A stretch of 64,000 nt of DNA. It comes from Formicarius rufipectus. Its lineage: Eukaryota; Chordata; Aves; Passeriformes; Formicariidae. Below are positions 37,514 to 52,500 of this stretch, in pieces; position 1 is the stretch's first letter; each line of letters starts with the position of its first letter. Below the pieces are notes generated by a model. It ran no database searches. It was given only the letters and a program-made list of their open reading frames with translations, and was not told where the DNA came from. The position numbers and the translations under genes were made by a program. The DNA lies in NCBI GenBank assembly GCA_013399695.1, contig VXAU01001096.1, forward strand, positions 284,145 to 348,144, in the 5' to 3' direction.

Positions 37514-40500
37514 CTTCACAAAGAAAGAAACATCCAGTTAATACATAGAATAATGTTTTCAGGAATGTAACATTTTTCAAATCTGGTGATTCTTCTGAAG
37601 AAATATCACTTCCTCCTGTTTTTCAGAGATCTGTCTACTATTCATCAGTCTAACAAAGCATCCATGAGATTAAGTTTTACATATCAAAGAAAAGCTTTTC
37701 CCTCTATTTTTGGTAGGTATTTATAAAAATGTTTCTTTACCTTGTCAAGAGTGAACAGATCAAGAAGCTGCTCTGTTCCCATGCTCTGTAGGCTTGTGTT
37801 TTCTTGGCTGATCACTGTATTTGCAATATTCATTTTGAACTTTTGAAGACCCATGATCTTCTCCTCCAGAGTTCCCCTGGTTATCAGGCGATAGACATTA
37901 ACAACACGTTTCTGAAAGAAAAAAAAAAAAACAAAACACACTTAGCTAAAAAAGCATTATCTTAGGTATTCAGGAAGGCATAAGCTTGTAGTGTTCATCA
38001 AGGACAGTCTAGATGCAATTTAGCTTGGAGTTACCCTTCAGTAACTGTACTTAGATGAAAAGACTATGCCATTGTATAGTAGAGGCATCTTCAATTGCAC
38101 TTTTACTTTGGAAGAATTTACTGCTTTTTACAGCTGTAGAAGACAACCAACATCACTCTTTCCCTGTCCAAGCATCCGAATGACAGCCCTGTGGGGCTGT
38201 TCCCTTCAGTTTCTTATCTCTATCATATCTGTTCCTCCACTGAAGGAGGATGCTTTGCTGGCCTCTCCACAGCAGCTCAGGAAGTACAGCAGAGACTGCA
38301 TACCAATTTGGGAACAGAAAAAGAAGGTACACACTTCAGCATCTGGTATATTTGCAAGAAATCAGCATGAATGGAAGCTTGGCAGAAACCCACAGATGTC
38401 ACTTTTTTATATGCTACAAGCTATCTTAACCAAATTCAAGTTCAGCAAGAAAAAAATACCACACTTAAGGGAAATGAAGAGATTTTCACCTGCCCAATGC
38501 GATGCGCCCGATCCATGGCTTGCAGGTCTCTCATTGGGTTCCAGTCATGTTCCACAAATACTACTGTATCAGCCCCTGTTAAGTTCAGTCCCAGTCCACC
38601 AACATGTGTGGTGAGCAAAAGAACATCTATAGATGGGTCATTATTAAACCTGCATACAAGAAACAGTTAAACATGGTAAGTTTCATTTAAATAAAAAAAT
38701 TGATGAACCTCAACTGCTTTGAGGCAGAGAAAAAAACCAATTTTGCACCATATAAATAGCAGTTCACTACACTTGGCCTCGTATGGTTGTGAGGGGATAA
38801 CATACCGCGAAACAATGGAATGCCTCTGACCAGCAGGTATGCTGCCATCTAGTCGTAAGTAAGTGACTGAAGGTAACTGAGGTCTGAGAAGGTCATGCTC
38901 CACTATATCCAGCATACTTTTAAGTTGACAGAAGATAAGTACTCTGTGCTGGGCCACAACAGCTTCTGTACCACTTTCTGAAGATCCACCATTCCCCAGG
39001 CCACAGTCCAGCAGCAGCTTAAAGTAACAGATAAATGATAAAGTGTATCATCAGAATGACAGTAGATATTGTGTAAATACTGATATTCATGGACAATCAA
39101 AGGCAGAAATGAGAGAAACAAACTACAGAAGGAAGCCTGTGACAGTCACTTAAGACATAAGACAAAGTCTAGCTTCACTATCAACTATGAAAAACCTAAG
39201 CATTGCCAGAAAAGTAACTTGCTTCATTTTGCTTTACTTACAATAGCATTTAAGTATGTAATACAATTTAACTTTACCAAGATAATAGTGTCCTGCACGA
39301 TACACATGAGAACAAAAGATTTTCTGCAACCAGGGAGACAGAAATAAAACACAAGGTTTTCAATATGGCAGCAAAACCTACATAAACACCTTGAAGTAAA
39401 ATTATGCCTCTCTCCCCTCCTCTTGAATTGTCAGGAAAAATAAAAACACCTCTACAGTCTTTTTCATCTGCTACTTCATTCTATTAAGAAATTTCATATT
39501 GATGAAATCTTAACTAAAACCTTCCAAATTATAACATCAGGAGAGATACATTTAGGAAACTTATGGCACAAGCACACATCTACTTACTTGTTTTAAAGCA
39601 GACAGCTTAGGTGCATGTTGGATATCTCGAAGGGACGAATTCTGAGCTGCAAGCTGCTCGGTAATTCTTTTATATTCCGGATGCTGTGCTGTTAGCACTA
39701 ATGCTGGATGGTTGCACAGCTTCCTTAAGTATTGCAGTGCCTTTAATTATTTAGGAAGTGAAGGTCAAATGGTTAGTAAGAATGTAGCTACAAAATTGAC
39801 CATAAGTACAGGGGCCATTCAGCCACATTCTACAACTTGGACTTTATGATGTATTTTCATGAAAACGAAGTTGCACATTTATATTAAGAAAACTTGTATT
39901 TCAAATTGTATCCAAAAACTGTTACATGCATAGTGTAAAAAGTGCTAAGACTGACATTTCCCACACTTTCAACAGAGTGTGCAATAGAGGAGATGGGTTT
40001 GGGAGCAGCACGGAGCCTTTGAGAACTGTTGTTTCCAATTAGTCAGGACTTAATCTGCAATTCTGTAAGATCATGAACCTTCATAAATTCAGATCTAAAC
40101 TTAAGGAAACTTTTTGTCCAGGTTTTAGTATCTTAATGTTGTAGTATAACAGCTGATGAAGTCCAAATTACTTTCCCTCTTGTTTTGAGGTGGTTCTTTT
40201 GGTAGTCAGTTTTTACATGATCCACAAAGCAGCTGGACACCAGTTCAGCAGATCATATTAAAAAATACAAGACAGTGTTACTCTTCTTAAGACACAAACC
40301 CATAATTTAAAGGTAATAGCTATCACATTCCACACATAAATACTGCACTTGGATCATATAGCCACAAACATCTAAGTCCGCTATTTTGATTTTAATTCAT
40401 TAAACGGAGTTATCAGAAATGTATGTATGAGGAAATAAAATCTGTACCTGAAATACATGACCTGTAGCTTTAAGTTTTGGTTTTTCGGTTTCTTCATTTA

Positions 40501-43500
40501 GTGAAGAAACAGTTTCATCAATGTCACATTTGGCACGAGACTTGGCAAAATCTTCATAAAGTTGAACCTGTAGACCAGGCCAGAGTTTAGTTCCAAGTTA
40601 AAGTTCTGAATCACCATATATCAAAAAAATTACTTCATATGCAATACAAGATAAACAGTGGAATCTCCTGCCATTTGTTTTCTTTCTGCTTGGAAATTAT
40701 TACCTAAACAACCTGCAGATGCCTGAACAACAGACCGAAGAAATACTCTATTAAAAAATTAACTTTAGCCCAGTTGTAAACACATACCAGAAAACCCTTT
40801 TAGTCCTGTGGGTCTAGAGAATGTCAGAGGTGACATCAGACTGACACAGGAATACAGAAATGGTTCCTTTGTGGTTTAAACTCTGCTGAAAAAACTAAAC
40901 TTCCTGCCACTTTTGAAGCATACCTGTAGAGGACTGAGAATACAGTAATAATCTTGAATAATTTTGGGTGGGAGGTCTTGCAGCACATCCTCTTTCATTC
41001 TCCTTAGCAGGAATGGCAGGACTTGGCGGTGCAGTGCCTCCATTGCAAGAACACCTGGGAATGGAACAGAAAGTATTTTAGGAGAAAAAAAATAAAGTTT
41101 TCAAAACATTCAGCTCCTCCCCCCCAGTCTCTGATGTTGGCACTGACCACACCTTTCCACTAGCAGTTCCCATTTAGGAGGCTAAAACAAAAAACCAAAA
41201 ATTGAACGTTAGATCCTTACCAGCCTCTTGTTCTCGACTGGAGCTTCGGGCATCTCTACTTGCCAGTATTGGTTTGCCATAACGAGCTGCAAACTGGCGT
41301 TCAGTACCCAAAAATCCTGGCATAAGGAAGTCAAACAGTGACCACAACTCTAAGACGTTGTTCTGAACGTAAAAAGAAACATTTGATAAATTATTTTCAG
41401 AAGTAATAAATTGTTACAAGTTGTCAGAAAAATTTCCATACATATTTAACACTGCCTATAAAACCCTACAAATCTAACACTACAACACACTCCCGAGCTG
41501 CTGAAGCTTGGTCGCTCTTTCATCCAACTGAATGACAGGAACACCTCTAGCATGCACTTTAAAATATAAATGGACTGTCTACCGTGTTCAGTGTCTTAAG
41601 CCACACCCTGAGTTCTTCTAGACAAGAAAACCCAGAAGACACCAGTGGTCTTGGCCCTGGATGAGACACATACTGCACAGACAAGTCATTAGGACAAAGC
41701 CCCAAAACTGCATTTCCTCCTAATTTCACTAGAGGCATAAGGAAATGCTCCCTTTCCCTTCCCCATACTTATAGAACAAATGGTAGAGAAAGTCTTGCTG
41801 CCAGTTTTTGAACCCCATTAGTACTACAAAATCAGCACCCATTCCCCTAAAGACAAATAAACCAGGAAAGGAAAAAGATGTCATTTTGAGCATTTAGCAA
41901 TTTTGCAACTGTTTAGCTCTTTTCCAACTTATACTTTGAACAAGATGATTGAAAAAAGGTACAGTCTGCAAGATAGATCTTTCTTGCTTGCTATTATTCA
42001 TCCAAAGAAGAAAAGCAGTTACCTGGATTGGTGTCCCAGAAAGAATTATTCTGTAATTAGCAGTCAGCTGTTTTACTGCTTTTGACAGCTTTGTTTTTCC
42101 ATTTTTTATTACATGGCCTTCATCAAGAATGCAGTAATTAAACTTAATATTTCTAGAAAAGAACAACAGACTTAAGTAACATTTAAAATTCTATGCCATT
42201 AAAAAATCTCAGGACAAAAAAGCCAATTTTTACCTGAAGAAGTCAATGTCATTTCTTACAACATCATATGAAGCCACTATGAGATTGTGTCTTTTGACCT
42301 GGTGTTGTAATCTTAAGAAAAAAAAAAAAAGGAACAAATTGAAGTGATCCTTACATGTGTTATTATTTCAGCCTTTAAGTGTCCCATCACAAGCTTTCCC
42401 ATGCCCACAAACTATGCTTCAGTAGTAGTAGCAAAGTGAATTCCAAAATTCCATGTGTGATATTTTACTCTACTCCAGTCATAAATGCAAGATAGATTAC
42501 CTGGCTCTCTCAGTAGGAGGTCCTGTATAGTGCAATGGATTAAGATACTCTTTCGAGCAAAATTTGCCCACTTCATCCACCCAGTGCCCTGTGAGTGTAG
42601 GAGGGCACACCACCAGCGAAGGAAGAGGAACACTGTCCACCAGTTTTGTTCTTGCATATTCTTGAGCCCTGTAGGGATAAAAAAGTTTGAAAAAAATCCT
42701 CTTTTTCACAGAAGAGGTGAGGTTAGAAGGGACCCCTGGAGGCCACCTGGTTCAACTCTTCTTTTTAAGCACAGCCATCTACAGTCAGTTGCCCAAGACT
42801 ATGTCCAGAGTCATTACCAGAGATAAAACTTATCATTAAAGTCTAAGATGAAATGTTATTTGCTTAAGCTTACCTGAGGCAATGATCACCTGCAAGAATG
42901 CAAATGGATTGTAAAGTTTTTCCTAAGCCCATGTCATCACAAAGAATTCCATGAAGTTTGTATTTGTTGAGAAATGCCAGCCAGTTCACTCCATCCTGAA
43001 ATCAGAAAAAAACAAGAGTATCAGAAGAAAAAAAAAAAAAAGAAATGGCTTTTGGCTAGTCAAGCTTCAGTTCAAACATCTGTATGTTTATCATCCATCA
43101 CTGCCAAACTATGAGCTGGCTTCCCATCACAAATGCACCCACTACAGCCCATTCACTCAAAGCAAGGGCAGGCTAAAGGGGGTAAATGCCCAAACAGCAC
43201 AGAGAGGCCTGCTTTTGCAGAGGTGAGCTGCCACAGTCAGCCTAAGGCAGGCACAGCTCATTTGCCATTCCCTGAGAGGACTGGCAGAATCCAGACAGGG
43301 GATAAATATCATTACAACAGTCTAAGAGGCATGCATTACTTAATTTTATTTTATTCCTTATCCAAGATACACATGGCACAGCTAAGTAAAAACATCTCAA
43401 AAAACCCACAAGCAAAAAGCCAGTACCTGAACAACTCCATGCAATTGTATCAGACTGCAACTTACTGCTCTTATATTTTATAAGTATATAATTACCTGCT

Positions 43501-46500
43501 GATATTTTCTGAGCTCTGCTTTGATTGGTACTGGAATTTCATAGTTTTCCAGTTTTTTTCCATCCAGTAATTGTTCCAGAAAGTGACGTTCTTTAGCTTT
43601 CATTCTGATTAATTCTTCAGACATATTTGGTGGATCTGGTATACCAGCCTAGGATAACAATTTTAAAGCAGTAAGGTAAGGCCTACAGGACTTGGTTGTC
43701 ACACAGAGAAGAACGAATAAAACCTCATACTAACAAACATTTTAAACAAACAGGGAAGGATCTGCAATCTTCTCAACTGTATGAATCCAAACTCAGTATT
43801 TATATACTGTATTTGTGCTGTACATTTTGACTACTTGCACATCAACATATCCAGGATGTGAGAAATTCTGCTCCAAAAGAATACAGTGAAAAATTTGATA
43901 CAAATCACATAGAAGAGGGAAAGTTCTGGTCAAGTTTCAAGATTCTACAAAGGCTCTGCTATTCTGCCTCTAATCAGTGAGTTTATCTGGCTGGCCAGAG
44001 AATCCTTTGACATCCATTTCTCTTGAACCACAAGCTACCATCCCAAGTTTGAAGGGTTTTTCTCCTATTTAGTAGCATTATATCTGAAATGATACCAGAC
44101 TCCATAGGATGAATTAAAGCAGCTGGAAACTGTTGGGAGAAACAAACCTTGAAGGACTTTGTGTTTTCCTAGGAACAGACCATGGCTTCCTAGGTACTCC
44201 CCATACCAGGCCAGAAGCCCAAAGAATCCATCTGGGGCCAAATATGCTCAGACATTCTTGCTTGCTAATAATGTACAGTAGCAGAAGAGGCACTATTGTT
44301 TTCCCATCATCTGTCACTCGAATTTTTCAGGCCACCTCCACCTTTAGTTAGCTTTAGTAACATGGGTTTTGAAGTAATCACTTACACAGGGCTCCTGGCT
44401 AAGAAAAACGATCAAATAATTTTACCACATATGTGGTTAGTGTGAAAAGAAGATATTAAAAAGCCCTCCAATAAGGTATTAAAAGTACATACACACAAAC
44501 AGCAGCCTCCTTGTTCAACCACTCTTCCTACAACTCCCTTTCAGAAGAACAGACATGCAGTATGAACACCATAGCAGGTAATTTGGTTCAAGCATATTGG
44601 AAACTCACAGCATGACTTCTTATCAATAAAACAGGACAAATTAAGTTGAACCATTTATCTTACAATTGTTCTCTCTGTCCTACTTTAATTTTTATGGTTG
44701 AGGCAATAATCAATTTGAGCATAGAAATACAAGAAACTGAGCATAGTTAAGTTATCCCAAACTAACTTAATGCTATTGTTTTTAATTCCTCACTATTAGG
44801 AATAAACCCAAAAATACAGATTAGAAATTCGAAGCCTATTCAGACCTCTACCTCTTTTACTCAGCAGCTGAATTCAGGTCTCGCAGCTTTTTAGATAGTG
44901 CATATAAAATGCACCAAAAATAAAAACAAGATACTAGATAAACTCTTAAATTTTGTTACAGAACTAAGTCAACCTTCAGGAACATGAAATTCAAAGAGTG
45001 GAAAGGTTTTTTTTTTTTGTTCTAACACCACCACTAACTACTGAAAAATGTAAAACTCCATCTTATATCTGCAAGACTACCCAAAAGTCTTTTCATGTAC
45101 AAAAAGTAAAACTGTATCCACAAAACACCAGTCCGTAAGTTTTTTTTCAAGTGAATTATGTGTGAAGCTTTGAAATTACTTTATTATCAAGTGCGCTTTA
45201 TTAACCTTAGCTGCTCAAAGTATCACTATCACTCCCCTCTTTCAGCTGGATAGGTAGAAAAAAAATATAAGGGAAAGGCTCGAGTTTTGAGATAAGGATG
45301 TGGAGAGGTCACTCTGATTACTGTCACAGGCAAAACTGGGTCAACTTGGGGAGATTATTTTCATTTACTACCAATCAAATCAAAATAAGATAATGAGAAG
45401 TAAAGGCAAATTGCAAACACCTTCCCCTCCTCCTCCTTCACTGCCTTTGGTGTCTGCAGGGTTGTTCCTCACACATTCTCACTCCTCTCTGACTGTAATT
45501 TTCTTCTGCACAATAACTTCCTTTTCTTTACTGTGTTATCCCAGAGGCACTGCCACCATCACCAATGGGCTTAGCCTTGGCCAGCAGCAGGTCCCTCTTG
45601 GAGCTGGCTAGCATAGACTCCATTGGACATAATGGAAGTTTTTAGCAGCTCCTCACAGAAGTCACCCCTGTAGTGCCCCCATGGCCATGCAAGCCCACTC
45701 CACCAAAAAAAGAATATCACATAATAAAAGGTATCCCAACATTCTCTCCTTACAATCAATTCATGCCCTACTTTTTCACATGACATGACAGTTATCAGTT
45801 TAAATTCCTTGCTTAGCCTAACATTTTCAACTGCTACTATTCAAGACTGTTCCACAATAGTACCAGTATTTTCTCTTATTATTAACCTGTTCATTCCTGT
45901 TGCATATTTCATATATCTCAGTATTTGATACTATTCAAATAGCTTTTAGAAAACCCCAAAACCTGAGCTATATGTATTCCATATGAATGTGTTTACGATG
46001 CATATGAAAAAGGGCACTAGAGCCAATGGCACTGGAATGAACATGCCAGAAGTTAACTTCTTTGCTCACTTTCAACTTTTCAGTGTAAGCATACAAAAAG
46101 TGCATGCTCCTGTTAAGGCAGATTGCTAGTTACCAGATTCTAAGGTTCTATTATGTTAAAAATAAACTAAACTCATTAAATTGACTATTGGTTTCCATTA
46201 TTACCATGGAAATGTACTCTGAACTGTCTTCTGTTACCATCTGGTGGTCAAGCTAAGTCACTCAGAAGCACTGTAGTCCTTGACACACATTAGCAAGTGT
46301 CTGAGGTGTGCAAATTGTAGCAGTGAAAAACTGAAGCAAATCTGTACTGATTAAACTCTACTGCATCTAACACAATATTTTGCCTGAATATGTAGGGCAG
46401 GTCTTTTTGATTTTAAGAACAAGCAATAAAGTGATGCTACTTATATTCACATTATTTCTCTTATTTTGTTTTTTCATTTAAAAGCAGTAATCTGTCATAC

Positions 46501-49500
46501 TTTTCTCTTGAACATACCTAAGGAGAGTGCACATATTACTCCTAAAAGTTTTAAGGCCAAACAAAAGCAGTATTGAACACAAAATAAATACACCCTTTAA
46601 CTTTGTGTACACAGTTAAAATTAGTTTAAGGAGAAATTTTATTTTAACACTAATTTAGAAGACAGCCAACACAAGGTCCAATTCTATTCATTTTAATTTA
46701 TGAAGGACATTTCTATTATCTGATATGGACTCAGTATCTATAAAATCATTTACTTATTCAGCATTCATTAAACAAGAAGCCTGGTCTTCACAGCTAGCCA
46801 AAAAGTGGATACAGGATAGTTCATATACTCAATATGCTTAGACTTGAGCTTACCTCAAGAGGCATTAGTCTAATTAATGTTGCAAAGCACTGAGTAGCCA
46901 TAAAACGTACGCTGTTCGTCTGATCACTCATCCTACCCAGAACTGGAACCACTAGAAGAACAATGTATGGAACGATACCAACATCCAGCTGCTCCATTAC
47001 ACCTGGATCAGTTATTAAGGAAATAATTTTAACAGTTCAGGATTATCTGACAAATATATACCCAGCAGATTTCACACTCAATAGGTAGAAGTTGTTAATA
47101 TGTAATTCAGATAGATAACATTTCTAGTAACAAACCAATGCAGAAGAAAGGAAATCTGATCTACTCAATTACATTTAGCCCAGTGAGTTGCATGGTTTCA
47201 GAAACTGAATCTCCTCCACCAAAACTTCATTTGATGGATAAAATAAGGGCAACAGAAATGAAAGTTTCATCTGTTTCATTCTACAGGAGAAAAACAGCTT
47301 TTTGTTCACTCAAATTAAGCAACAGCAAAGAAGTTTCTGCATTTCCGAATACTCAAGCAAGGATACATGCAAGTGCTTCAATTGCACCTTCTTGTTTGGT
47401 GTTGTCATCTATTGCTCCCAGCCATGGCAGAACTTTCTCTAGAAAGATATTCATTGTTTCCATGGTAGCAATTTTGCTCATAACACCCACACAACGGGAA
47501 GCCATGTGTCTCACAGCAGTGCTGGGATGTTGAAGGCACATGTAAAGATGAGGCAAATGCTGTATTAACTGAATAGAGAAAAGGGTGGTGGGAAAATGGT
47601 TAATAGGAATTATAAACAAATTAGTTCTTTTTTTAACTAAACAGTCTTTTAAAAATCACTTAATGCCTGAAATGGCTCCTTTACAAGACCTAATTGCTTA
47701 AAACTAAAATAGTTTCAGAAGAAACAGGCAGTTGAACTTTGACCAAGTATTACTCCCCAGTACAATTAAAATTCAGAGTAAAAAAAAAAAACTATCTAGC
47801 CCTTAACTGGCAAGGATGTGTTATAATATAGTCCTAAGCATTTTTTAATAAAAAAAATAATGTCACTTAGAGATACACAGATTTAAGAACTCCTCCCAGC
47901 TAGCAAATCTGTTCTGGACTTAACCCGTTTCTGCTTAGGCAAATGAATTATTCATGTTGGGAATCTCACTAATTCTGTGTGACAAGGAAGACACCATGAA
48001 GAAAATCTGCATCTTCCCAATGGGGTATGTGTATACCTGTCTTCTTTTTCCCATCAGTACAAATACACTTTTAGATCAGATACCTATACTTTCGTTACAA
48101 AGAGAAGACATCCTATTAGTCTGTTCTCCAGCTTTAGGAAATACAGAATTAAATGAAGCAGAGCCAAGATGCTGATGTCAATGTAACATAACAGCATAAA
48201 TACTATTGTAATTCAAACTTTAGACATCTCATCCAAAAAAAAAAGAAGAGGCCAAGGCTAAATTGTAAGTAGTTGTTTGCTTTTGTGGTTTATGCTACAA
48301 CCTGCATATACAAATACAGAATTTAACATCCTACAGAACACAGAGGGGAAAAAAGCTTTAAAACTGCACAGCTTAACTGGTGAAGACTGTCTTCAGTTTA
48401 CCAAGACTAGGATACAGGACTCTGAGAACAGGCAGTCTATGAGTGACTAAAAACATCATTTGAGCAAAGTCTGAACAAGATCTGAAAAGAAACCTTACAA
48501 AAAGATTTAAAACAGTGGCAAAGAACAGATTAAAGTGTTTCATACAAAAGTGGATTACCAGAGGATGTAGCTGAGTATCCATTGAAGCTGCTGTTGTTTC
48601 AAAAACCTGCAAAGAATTTACCAGCTCCTGGGCAGGAGCATCTCCTCTTTCCAGTAAGGACTTCCGGTCTGATAAAAACAGAAAAGGTGTTCAGCTGAAG
48701 TCTGACATACTGCCCCCAGACTACCTGCCCTCCCAGCTTAAATCAGAAGTATAATTACCAAAATTATTTATGTGAATGTTGTTCCTTAAGGAACCAACCA
48801 TAGCATCCCAGAGATGTGGCAATCCTGTTGCCATTTCAGCACCAAAGTGTTTAGCTATAGTGGATAAGGCAAATTCAGCTCCTCTTCTCTGTACAACATA
48901 AGGTTTCTGAGCCTAGAATTAAACAATTTAACAAAGTAGATAGGAGTTACTAACTTATTAATTTTCTTAATACACTCAAGATTTAAAACATTAAACATGC
49001 TCCTTTTATCATGAAATTGTATAATCAAAATTCTCTCATGAAGAGATCCTGGGCATCCCTATCATAAATGTATCAATGCCAGTGAATTCAAAGTAATGAA
49101 AGGGAGGGGTGGATGTGAAGTTGCAAAATCAAGCTTCTGAAGTGTACCTCATCAAGTTCTGTAGGAATGCTTCCACTGCTGCCTGTGGGGAGATCTGCAA
49201 TAGGGGCTTTTGGAGCTTTTGGAGTAGGACCTCGTCTACTTGTGATGGCAAAAGCAGCTTTCTGATGTCTGTACAGTGTAATTATTCCCCTGTGCTTAGT
49301 AACTGTATGCTGCATCCCATCCTTATCAGAGTTAGGCCCTAAAAGAAAAGAAAGAACAGCTGATAACAATTTAATACATAAGCAGAAGTGACAGCTACGT
49401 GCAAGTCACCTCCTGATTGTGCTTTAAAAAACAAATTTTTCCATCCTTGAGGACAGTGGCACTTCAGTACAGAACACAGTGACTCTTATAAGCACATTAC

Positions 49501-52500
49501 AGACTTGCAATGAAAATCTAAGTGGGCACACTGCAACATATAGTCTTATTCAGCAAGAAGCACAGGTAACGAACTTCAATTCAATATAAAAACTATCATG
49601 ATACAACAACAGATGCCATCAGTATCTTTGGATTTGTTGATGTTTCTATTTATCTAAAGAACTTAACTTTCAATCTTATGAACTTTATTGTACTGAGACA
49701 GAGGACACATTAAGTCAAATGTACAATGGTCAAAACTTGAAGCAGGTTAGAATCTTTTAGAGTATTAAGATCTTAATTTGGCTTTTTCATTTAATGCATA
49801 CATTTACCATAATGGACAACCATTTAAAGAATCCATGACCATTGCATATACAGGATTATTTGTTCATTTTGAACACTGTCCTCATCTTTTTATCTATTAG
49901 CCCATGGAATGTAACATAAGTCAGACTTTTTTTTAAACAGGATACTCTAATTCCCATACTTAGTAAATTTCAGAGAAAAGCTTCATAACATATGTAAGTG
50001 AAACATGATCATAAGTGGACAACTAAACAAGTAAATAACAGTAAAACTCGAAATGAAGTATTTTATACATCTTATTCTGAAAAAAGACACATTACCTGCA
50101 TACAAATTTAGTTCAAAATACCTAAATCAAATCATTACTAATACTCAGTTGCTGGCATTTTAAAAGCACTGAAAAACAAGACTCAAATACACTCATTTTA
50201 ACAGTTCAGAAACAAGCACAGACATACTTTAAGAATCCTGGCAGAAATAAGCAGACATACTTTAAGAATCCTGGCAGTCTTAGATATCATACCTTTTGAG
50301 TTTTCATGGCCACTCTGAGGCTGTGCCGGACATGCTGCTAGTGGGGTAAGATGTGGATCCACACAGAGGGAGTTGCAGAGATTTTTTATAATCTTTGAGT
50401 TGGGACAAGGAGATCTTGTCGTACACTGCTGAAGTAACTTTGCTATACATGAAGCCACATAGTTTTGTACAAGTGTATTCTCTTCTTTTTTGATAGCTTC
50501 CATTAAGGGTTTTATAACAGGATTTAGTTTTTCTGGAAGTTGCTGCAAGTTCACAACTGCACATGCCGCAAATGTATGGACTCGCAGATGCAACACTTGC
50601 CATTCTTGGTTTGTTTCTGTAACAGTCATTTGGACTTGTTGCCTCTTACTGTCCAACTGCTGCAGAACTTTAGGATTCAAAGTAAAGGACGATGTCACTT
50701 CATTGAAAACAGAAGTAACCTAAAATAAGAGAAAATAATCATGAATCTCTTTCATTTACTGCAAAACAGGATATCATCTCAAGGCAGAACATGAATCACT
50801 TCACCAAATATCATCTCCATTCTTCCAGCAAATAACAGGAAAAACTCCAAAATGTAGTTTCTGGAATCTTGAACTACATTTCAAAGGGAAAACCAGGCAT
50901 CTTCTAATAATGTCAAGTCTAGATTCCCAAAGAACAGTTTATGTACTCCAAGTTTATGTACTTGGGATACTCTTATTATCCCAAGACACGGGATTTAGAC
51001 TATCCCATATCTGTCAGTTTTAGAAATACACAAGCACATGACAGACAAAAAGGAGAACATGAATACAAGAATCTAGAAAGTATGTGCAAAGTCTCATGCA
51101 TGAACAAGTTGTTTCTAAGCCGATTTTCTTTTAAGGAAAGACTGGTATAAAAATCTGAGTTAAAAATCAACAGAGCAAAGTAGTTGCAGGACTTTCCCCA
51201 TCTCTCCCCACTCAGAACTGGTTGACTACTGTGAAGATTTAAGCAGATTGAGAGGTTGAGGCAGGAGCAGAGAAGGTCTAGAATTTACAATTTATTTACT
51301 AGTCTTTTGACAATGGTTTTGAAAGGGTTCCAGTCTGCTTTGTTTCTTTGTGAATTTCAATAGGGAATCCACACCTGGAATCAGAATACTCACTTTTGTT
51401 TTCCTGTTAAGTACGTATTTTGCACCACACTTGGGGTTTTTTTTTGACTAGGAACACCACAGGGGAAACAGTAAGTTTCTATACACATCCTTTGACAAGA
51501 GATATGTAAAATCACAGCATTATTTCTAAAAGTTATTGTCTACATAATAATTAAGCTGAAAATATATTTTAAGACAAGAATGATGTGAAGGAAGGCCAGG
51601 CATGCCTCTACTTACCAGATCATTAGCTTGATCTATTGTAAATACACTGCAGTTTACTCTATTTCCAATGTCAGTGTGTGCATCAGCTAACAACGAGATG
51701 AGTTGTTTACATTCATTTTGCATTCGGGTAAAAGGAACAGCAATTTCATCGTAATAGAGATGTTCAGAAAGGACCCCAAGTAAGCGAGGCTGCACACAAA
51801 TAGCCACAGTTGTACACTCCTATAACAGGGAAAGATAATTTGAATTTCTGAGTAATCACAATTTCTTTGGTCAGTTTTGGGCACTAAACAGCTCAAGCTA
51901 GCTATAAAAATCCAGTTTCCAGAGGGACCATCAACATTCTTAACCCACAACATTAAAGACTACCAACAACAGCTTCAGTCTGCCACCTGAAGTGATAGTG
52001 AATAGAGGAAAGGCAGTTCTTAAAAAGAGGCATTGATCTTCAATAACATGCATCTTAAGAATAGACTTATTTGTTGAAAAAAATATGAATACATTTACTG
52101 ATTCATAGTTCTGACAGCTGGCATTTAGCTATAGAGCACTGTATTCCTCCATTGTCTTTTAGTATTTAGGTGTAGAAATAACATTTTAGCTTACCCACAG
52201 AATTTGTATCTCAAGCTAAGCAGCACACAACAAGCAGTGGATTGCGATAGTAAAACTTATTTTTGCTGCAGAAACATCCTACCTTTTGCAAGGCTGCCCA
52301 CTCACAGATCACTAATGCAACACTAATCCTCTGCAAGGCAGATTTAGAATTCAAGTGGAAGAGCAGTAGCTGAGCTAATGATTCAGCTGGCTTTATTTCT
52401 TGAGTAACAGTATTTACACCTGGGTCACAAATGCAGCAACAAAGTGCTCCCAGCAACCTGACAAGGGAAAAAAACCAGTAACTTTAATTATTCAAAATGA

